DNA of 10,706 nucleotides from assembly GCA_002254745.1 (NCBI GenBank), contig NJED01000019.1, forward strand, positions 1-10,706, written 5' to 3'. Position numbers and translations under genes: made by a program. This document shows positions 6,359 through 10,706 of this stretch, piece by piece (the stretch's first letter is position 1; each line of letters begins with the position of its first letter). The notes below the pieces were generated by a model. It saw nothing but the letters and a program-made list of their open reading frames with translations, was not told the DNA's origin and did not search any database. The DNA is from Desulfurococcales archaeon ex4484_217_1. Its GTDB lineage: Archaea; Thermoproteota; Thermoprotei_A; EX4484-217-1.

Positions 6359-7090
6359 TTACACCTTAACCTTTACCAAGGCATCTAATACAACTTTAGC
6401 TGCCGTGTTCATTACCTCCTTTAGTTCTTCAGCCGTTGCTAAAGCCTTCTCTTCTTCATGAACAAGACTATCGCTTACAACGAGCAAAGCCCCCGTCTTA
6501 ACTTTTCTCATCCATCCAAGAGCAAACAGCATAGCGCACTCCATTTCAACAGCAACTATTCCCCTATGGGACCATTTCTTTATGAATTCAGGGTCTTCAG
6601 CATAGAAAGCATCACTACTAATAACGGGGCCTAGAAGAAACTCAACATCGTTTTCTTTGGCAGCGTTCACTAGTGCCGTGGTGACTTCCGGGTGAGGTGC
6701 TGTAGGCATGCATGAGTCTGGAACGTACATCCCAACAGCTCCGCCGCCTACAGGATACGCTGCCCCAGAAGCTATTACTATATCCCCTTTCCTAAGTTCC
6801 TCAACTAAGCCTCCACATGTTCCTAGCCTTACCACAGCTTTGGCTCCAAGCATTACAAGTTCTTCGAAAACAATGGCTGCCGAAGGGGCGCCAATGCCAT
6901 GCGTTGCTACGGTTATTGGAACGTCTTTATAGTATCCGGTATATGTTATGAAACCTCTATTTGTGTTTACGAGCTTAGCATCTTTAAGCATTCCAGCAAC
7001 TTGCTCGACACGTGCAGGATCTCCAGCAACAATTATTCTTGCAGCAATATCTTCCGGCTTAGCTTTAATATGGTATGGGGAGCCGCTCAA
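6359..7090 (-). CDS. Purine/5'-methylthioadenosine nucleoside phosphorylase (hexameric PNP type)
   Basis: The 243-residue protein belongs to the PNP/UDP family, which cleaves nucleosides with phosphate to a free base and (deoxy)ribose-1-phosphate in nucleoside salvage. Visible motifs are GDPAR at 23-27 (phosphate binding), R45 (contributed to the neighbouring active site), THGIGAPS at 63-70, RLGTCGG at 88-94, SSDAFYAED at 158-166, EMEC at 182-185 (ribose binding) and SD at 206-207. The positions match Escherichia coli PNP (R24, R43, R87, E181, D204) almost exactly. D207 corresponds to the general acid that protonates purine N7, which true uridine phosphorylases lack, so purine nucleosides or MTA are the likelier substrates despite the common label uridine phosphorylase. 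From memory it closely resembles Sulfolobus MTA phosphorylase I around SDAFYAED. The TTG at 7088-7090 is chosen because GGGTG lies 8 bases upstream and no ATG is near. Confidence 0.88.
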   Translation of the reverse strand: MSGSPYHIKAKPEDIAARIIVAGDPARVEQVAGMLKDAKLVNTNRGFITYTGYYKDVPITVATHGIGAPSAAIVFEELVMLGAKAVVRLGTCGGLVEELRKGDIVIASGAAYPVGGGAVGMYVPDSCMPTAPHPEVTTALVNAAKENDVEFLLGPVISSDAFYAEDPEFIKKWSHRGIVAVEMECAMLFALGWMRKVKTGALLVVSDSLVHEEEKALATAEELKEVMNTAAKVVLDALVKVKV

Positions 7091-7098
7091 AGATTAAA

Positions 7099-7141
7099 CA
7101 CCCTAAAATAATCTAGATCGTTTAAATACAAAAATTTAAAC
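7099..7141 (-). promoter_or_regulatory. Probable promoter and ribosome-binding site of the nucleoside phosphorylase gene
   Basis: On the minus strand, TTTAAATTT (about 7131-7139) is a TATA-like box predicting transcription near 7108, followed by GGGTG at 7099-7103 placed 8 bases before the TTG start. This region lies in the 84-base gap after the small cysteine-rich gene, so the phosphorylase may have its own transcript. Assignment is by motif and spacing only. Confidence 0.45.
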
Positions 7142-7174
7142 TTGAAACATTAATGGAGAAAATACTAGCTAAAA

Positions 7175-7330
7175 TTATTCACAACAGCTTCTTCCTCCAC
7201 AACCGTAAGGTAGTAGGTCATGCCAGTTCTTTCTCCAGCATTCAGTACATATCATTATGTAACCGTACTTCTTATGTAAAGCCATAAGTAAGGAAACACC
7301 TTCTCTACCGCATAGCGCACATTTACCCAT
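7175..7330 (-). CDS. Small cysteine-rich zinc-ribbon-like protein (51 aa)
   Basis: This small open frame encodes 51 residues, seven of them cysteines. Two CxxC knuckles (C4-x-x-C7 and C28-x-x-C31) are spaced by 20 residues, as in treble-clef or zinc-ribbon folds, followed by a C-terminal CGGRSCCE tail with three more cysteines (C44, C49, C50). The first four cysteines probably bind one zinc; the tail could bind a second metal, a cluster, or take part in thiol chemistry. The ATG at 7328-7330 has an excellent ribosome-binding site, GGTGAGGTG at 7336-7344, 5 bases upstream, and TTAAATATTAA at 7365-7375 is a good TATA box, so the gene is likely real and separately transcribed. The basic and aromatic middle (KKYGY, CWRKNW) could bind nucleic acid, but this is a guess. 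It lies downstream of the membrane-complex genes, so a role in their maturation or elsewhere is possible. I cannot assign a family. Confidence 0.75.
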   Translation of the reverse strand: MGKCALCGREGVSLLMALHKKYGYIMICTECWRKNWHDLLPYGCGGRSCCE

Positions 7331-7335
7331 AAATA

Positions 7336-7375
7336 CACCTCACCTATTTCTAAGTTACCAGAAGTTAATATTTAA
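7336..7375 (-). promoter_or_regulatory. Promoter and ribosome-binding site of the small cysteine-rich gene
   Basis: TTAAATATTAA (7365-7375, minus strand) is a TATA-like element that would start transcription near 7344. GGTGAGGTG at 7336-7344 follows directly, 5 bases from the ATG. The predicted mRNA leader is therefore only about 14 bases, nearly all ribosome-binding site. Confidence 0.5.
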
Positions 7376-7421
7376 CGGAAGAATTTAACAGTTTTTTACT
7401 CAACCTCGTGAAAACAGCATC

Positions 7422-8144
7422 CTATAGGATTAGTAATACGATTAAGAGAACTGTAAGGATAAATAAGATCATGGCAAATACTGAAAACTCTAGGTCCATG
7501 ATTTCTTCTCTTATCCTTCCCATTAACTTTATTAGGACAGCGGCTAAGGGTTTCCACAGAATTTCATCGAAATATATTTCTCTTTCAGTGTCTCGTACTT
7601 CTAACTCTTTGAGTAGCAAATACTTGCCTACGGTTTTCTGGTAATCTATCTTACTTACTAATCCATGCAGGTAAGTGTGTTTTCTTGAAGTTGAGGATAG
7701 CATCTGTTTTGCGGCAAGGTACTCTCTTTTTAAATTCTTTAAAGCTACACTAAATATCTTAGCTCTAAGGTAGCTAATACGTTCACGAAGTACATTATAG
7801 TATTCTACAGGTAGCTTTATATATGAAGTAAATGCTACTATGGGGTATTGTATGAAGTTACTGAAGCGTGTGCTTAGTGCGAGGTTAAATGATGCTATAG
7901 TGTTGAAAATGCCGTCTATTGAAAGTAGTATTCTATGGAAAACCCTTTTCTCTACCATGTGAAGTAGCATAACCTCACGTTTTATTATTTCAAATTCATG
8001 CATAACTTCATGGACAATTATTCTACTTATTTTTGTATGGGCGAAAATGGCGGTAAACATAGATAGTGCCGTTGTGGCGAATAATATTTGGGAAAACGTT
8101 AGTGAGTAGTATTTGTGAACATAGGGTACTGTAATTATGGGTAA
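7422..8144 (-). CDS. HyfB/ND5-like subunit, C-terminal part after frameshift
   Basis: This is the continuation, in the next frame, of the ND5-like gene that starts at 9567. Joined by skipping one base near 8142-8145, the whole protein is 714 residues. This part holds a membrane helix (residues about 485-510), then roughly 150 residues that are basic and amphipathic with no clear membrane helix (for example YNVLRERISYLRAKIF and LKREYLAAKQ), then a conserved-looking YFDEILWKPL segment and a final membrane helix of about 20 residues at the end. ND5-type proteins often finish with a Y-x-E/D-x-L-x-P segment before the last helix, which supports one protein. A long amphipathic segment ahead of the last helix recalls the lateral helix of NuoL, by position only. 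An ATG at 8058-8060 exists but has no ribosome-binding site and would cut the first helix, so a separate gene is unlikely. Confidence 0.7.
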   Translation of the reverse strand, partial: LPIITVPYVHKYYSLTFSQILFATTALSMFTAIFAHTKISRIIVHEVMHEFEIIKREVMLLHMVEKRVFHRILLSIDGIFNTIASFNLALSTRFSNFIQYPIVAFTSYIKLPVEYYNVLRERISYLRAKIFSVALKNLKREYLAAKQMLSSTSRKHTYLHGLVSKIDYQKTVGKYLLLKELEVRDTEREIYFDEILWKPLAAVLIKLMGRIREEIMDLEFSVFAMILFILTVLLIVLLIL

Positions 8145-9567
8145 AGAGGACTGTTGGGATTCCTTGACCTAAAAGCATTGTTAAGGGTAATTCTTTAAAA
8201 TCTAGCACTATTTCTCTAAGCTTGAACCCCCTGTATATGGTCTTAGAATACAATTCTATCAATGTTGAAAGAGAAAGTACTGTTATAGCTAAAGCAATTA
8301 TACCGCATATCATTAAGTACATGTTTTTCGAACCTATCAAAGTTTGATATATTAGCCATTTAGAGAAAAACCCGCTTAAGAGGGGGAGACCTATCATAGA
8401 GAATGAAGCTATTAGTATTGATATTGAGGTTACGGGTAAGACCTTGGAAACTCCTCTTACTGAGAATAAGCTATGGTTACCTGTTTCATAAAGTATTGAA
8501 CCGGCATTCATGAACAGTGATGCTTTAGATATCACGTTGTTAAGTAGCTGATATAAGCCAGCTGATAAAGCTAAGGAAGCTAACACTACATACTCTACTC
8601 CTTCAGCTAAGAATACTAAACTAGCTCCTACGGCAAGCCAAGCGAATCCCATATGGCTCATACTGTAGTATGCTATGGTCTTCTTGTATTCATGCTGAGC
8701 AAATGCGAGAAAACAGCATGAGACCACCGTTACTATGCCAAACAGTACGAGTATGTAGCCTAAAGCCGGATTATATGGCTTACTTAAATATAGAAGCCTA
8801 ATTAAAGTGTAAAACGCTACATTGTTCATTCCACTAGATATCATAGCTGAAATACCGCTTGGAGCTACAAGCTGTGCTTCAGGTATCCAAAAGTGGAAGG
8901 GGAATATTCCTGCCTTGCTTCCGCATCCGATAATTAGTAGTGTGCATAATAGAAGGCTATATTCTATCTTATACTGCAGAGACACTATATCCACAGTTCC
9001 GTACTCAATGTGGATAAGCAGTATTGCAGCTGTAAGAGGTAATGTGCTAAGTAGATGTGTTAATGTAAAGTATCTAAACCCTGCCCTACGAACCCTACTT
9101 ACATCATATTCCCATATTATCAACAGGTATGATGAAAGAGTCATAATTTCCCAGAAAAATATGAGCGCGGCAAGGTTTCTCAATATAGAGACCATAAGCA
9201 GCGAGAGCATGAATATGTTGTATAACATACCGTAAAGCCATCCATGACCTACTCTAATATACCTTTCCATGTAGGAGATGGAATATAACGCTGTTGAAAC
9301 CCCTAGGAGACCTAGCAAGGTAAGCATGAACAGTGTTAAGCTATCGAGAAATACCGGTATTCCAAAAATAAGAGCTACTTGAGTGAACTGTTTCCCCATA
9401 AAAAGTATGTAAGCACTAGAAAACGCTAAGATACATGACGATATAGCGGATACTGTACACGATATACGAATAGCTAACCTATACTCCTTATGGAATATTA
9501 TTCCGGACGAAGCAGCAACAATGTAGAGTAATATGGATATCTCTAATGGAATCCATGGAGCGTTCAC
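8023..9567 (-). CDS. HyfB/ND5-like proton- or sodium-translocating subunit, main part (frameshifted)
   Basis: This is a polytopic subunit of the complex I/Mrp/group 4 hydrogenase antiporter-like family, about 13 membrane helices up to the frame break. Family landmarks are DSLTLFML (75-82) with YSISYMERY (95-103), WE at 139-140 in IFFWEIMTLSSYLL (TM5 glutamate), CGSKAGIFPFHFWIPEA (K218, TM7 lysine), VISKASLFMNAG (K348) and GFFSKW (K403). The TM8 position that is lysine in many relatives is asparagine here (SSGMNNVAFY), and the histidine before K348 is also asparagine (LLNNVISKA). The frame leaves homology near 8142 and ends at 8023 in a tail of unrelated composition; homology resumes in the next frame. 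The start is GTG 9565-9567, overlapping the TGA of the preceding gene (GTGA), so the two are co-translated. Which complex it serves cannot be told without the catalytic subunits. Confidence 0.85.
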   Translation of the reverse strand: MNAPWIPLEISILLYIVAASSGIIFHKEYRLAIRISCTVSAISSCILAFSSAYILFMGKQFTQVALIFGIPVFLDSLTLFMLTLLGLLGVSTALYSISYMERYIRVGHGWLYGMLYNIFMLSLLMVSILRNLAALIFFWEIMTLSSYLLIIWEYDVSRVRRAGFRYFTLTHLLSTLPLTAAILLIHIEYGTVDIVSLQYKIEYSLLLCTLLIIGCGSKAGIFPFHFWIPEAQLVAPSGISAMISSGMNNVAFYTLIRLLYLSKPYNPALGYILVLFGIVTVVSCCFLAFAQHEYKKTIAYYSMSHMGFAWLAVGASLVFLAEGVEYVVLASLALSAGLYQLLNNVISKASLFMNAGSILYETGNHSLFSVRGVSKVLPVTSISILIASFSMIGLPLLSGFFSKWLIYQTLIGSKNMYLMICGIIALAITVLSLSTLIELYSKTIYRGFKLREIVLDFKELPLTMLLGQGIPTVLFTHNYSTLCSQILLTNVFPNIIRHNGTIYVYRHFRPYKNK

Positions 9568-10706
9568 GGTTTAACACCCATTAACACTAGAAGCAACGGA
9601 TATGCCAAAGTAGATGCTATTATTAGTGCTAGTGCTGTGTACGATATGGTGCACGGGAGTGGTCTAAGTATTTCTGGTTTCCCTTCAGCAAATAAGTATT
9701 CGTGAATCATAGCTAGGAATATTACGAAAACCAAAACCCAGTTAACAAGCATGAATATAGCAAGCGGCATGTTTATGTGTAGTAAGTTTAAAACAACGTC
9801 GTGTTTACATAAAAATAGGCTAAATGGGGGAACTCCTTCAAGTGCTAGTATTGCAGCCACAAATAGTAGTGCAAGAGATTTACAGCTATGAACCATGCCC
9901 TTTACTTCATTTAGGTTTCTTGTCCCATAAACGTAAATCATGCCTCCGGAAAGTATGAACACTGACGCTTTAGCAAGGCCATGACTGAGAACATAGAGCC
10001 CTATAATGGTTTCTGCATGTTCAATATTCAACGCTAGAATAGCGACTAAGAACATTATCCACCCTATGTTGTCTATAGTTGACCAGGCGAAAAGTCTCTT
10101 TATATCTTTCTGTAAAGGATACATGATGAACGCTATAATGACGTTAAATAATGCCATCAAGGTTAATGCATAAAAGAACCATGAAGGGATATCTGTTCTT
10201 AGAAGAACAAGTAATCTAGCTAAACCATAGATACCTAGTTTAACCATGCTCCCGGAAAGTAGGGCGGAAATAGGTGAGGGAGCGATGGGATGTACTTGGG
10301 GCAGCCAGAAGTGCAAGGGGAAGAGGCCGGCTTTAATACCGAATCCTATGAGCCCAAGACATAGAAGGACCGTGGAGAATTCGCTATAATATGTGAAATC
10401 ATATGTTCCAGAAAAGTAGTTGACCAGCATGAATAGTAATAGGAGGCAGCTTGTACTGAATACATGCATTAATATGAAGTAATTTCGACCAATACTCAGT
10501 ATTTTAGCGTCCTTGTAATCGTATATGACTAGAAGGTATGACATTAATGTCATTACTTCCCAGAAGAATATGAAAACAAGCCAGTTTCTAAGCATGGGTA
10601 TTATCATCATGGATGTCACGAACAGTAAAAGGAAGAAGTAGTATGGAAGTTTTATGTTTTTACCATCATATAGCCGTAAATACTCGTAAGATGAAATTAT
10701 AGCTGC
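9564..10706 (-). CDS. ND5/HyfB/MrpD-like ion-translocating membrane subunit (N-terminus outside window)
   Basis: The frame is open to the right edge, so 380 residues are visible and the N-terminal 100 or so are missing; the GTG at 10617-10619 is internal and not the real start. Landmarks are FFWEVMTL (TM5 glutamate, visible residue 50), FGIKAGLFPLHFWLPQVH (TM7 lysine, visible residue 125), GSMVKLGIYGL (TM8 lysine, visible residue 156), LSHGLAKASVF (TM11 histidine and lysine) and VPPFSLFLCKHD (TM12 lysine). All the charged residues known to line the ion path in complex I antiporter-like subunits are therefore present, unlike in the neighbouring subunit. The TGA stop overlaps the next gene's GTG. 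Two adjacent, divergent paralogues fit a group 4 [NiFe] hydrogenase (Hyf, Mbh or Mbx-like), a complex I relative or, less likely, an Mrp antiporter. The catalytic genes presumably lie to the right. Confidence 0.85.
   Translation of the reverse strand, partial: AAIISSYEYLRLYDGKNIKLPYYFFLLLFVTSMMIIPMLRNWLVFIFFWEVMTLMSYLLVIYDYKDAKILSIGRNYFILMHVFSTSCLLLLFMLVNYFSGTYDFTYYSEFSTVLLCLGLIGFGIKAGLFPLHFWLPQVHPIAPSPISALLSGSMVKLGIYGLARLLVLLRTDIPSWFFYALTLMALFNVIIAFIMYPLQKDIKRLFAWSTIDNIGWIMFLVAILALNIEHAETIIGLYVLSHGLAKASVFILSGGMIYVYGTRNLNEVKGMVHSCKSLALLFVAAILALEGVPPFSLFLCKHDVVLNLLHINMPLAIFMLVNWVLVFVIFLAMIHEYLFAEGKPEILRPLPCTISYTALALIIASTLAYPLLLVLMGVKP

Noticed and set aside
7388..7400. T-run at 7392-7397 as terminator for the membrane operon
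   Set aside because: The T-run is on the plus strand, whereas the operon is transcribed from the minus strand, where it reads as A.
7422..8060. A separate 212-residue membrane gene with ATG at 8060
   Set aside because: There is no ribosome-binding site, the ATG cuts into a membrane helix that starts upstream in the same frame, and the end resembles the tail of ND5-type proteins; a frameshifted single gene fits better.
7422..10706. Assignment of the two ND5-like genes to an Mrp Na+/H+ antiporter
   Set aside because: No small MrpB/C/E/F/G genes are visible and the WE, KAG and FHFW motifs fit hydrogenase or complex I relatives at least as well; the class is left open.
1..10706. CRISPR arrays, tRNA or rRNA genes, insertion sequences
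   Set aside because: No regularly spaced direct repeats, cloverleaf-like sequence, rRNA-like stretch or transposase was seen; gaps between genes are all under 100 bases.

Overview
The window looks like chromosomal DNA of a thermophilic archaeon, most likely in or near the Thermoproteota. The evidence is a Mre11-NurA-HerA DNA end-processing cluster, a nucleoside phosphorylase closely resembling the Sulfolobus MTA phosphorylase as I remember it, a DUF72 protein, archaeal TATA-like boxes, GGTG/GAGGTG ribosome-binding sites, and TTG/GTG (probably also CTG) start codons. The lineage is inferred; nothing here fixes the genus.

Layout. All but one gene is on the minus strand, so most transcription runs right to left. 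At the right end (7422-10706) are two adjacent ND5/HyfB-like membrane subunits of an ion-pumping complex (group 4 [NiFe] hydrogenase, Mbx-like or complex I-like). The first is cut by the window edge. The second is split by a frameshift near 8142. At 7175-7330 is a 51-residue cysteine-rich protein. At 6359-7090 is a hexameric-type purine/MTA nucleoside phosphorylase, whose end lies 2 bp from the end of the only plus-strand gene (4995-6356), a membrane-anchored secreted protein with a Thr/Pro-rich stalk. That gene diverges from a DUF72 gene (4225-4917) across a short AT-rich promoter region holding a perfect 12-bp AT palindrome. To the left (1-4137) is mre11-nurA-herA, with herA running off the left edge.

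How the genes work together. Mre11 (nuclease), NurA (5'-3' nuclease) and HerA (hexameric translocase) form the archaeal machine that resects double-strand breaks for homologous recombination. NurA and HerA act as one complex, and the tight spacing here (6-bp gap, then near stop-to-start) indicates one operon. Rad50, the usual partner of Mre11, is not between the visible genes.

Unusual points. HerA occupies three successive reading frames and the larger ND5-like subunit two. Each of these three breaks is the same kind: one base too many relative to an intact gene. Mre11 has no ATG, GTG or TTG start in the right place and seems to start at CTG, right after a TAG that closes a tiny in-frame ATG mini-ORF. 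These anomalies may be sequence errors, gene decay or real recoding/split genes; re-sequencing would decide.
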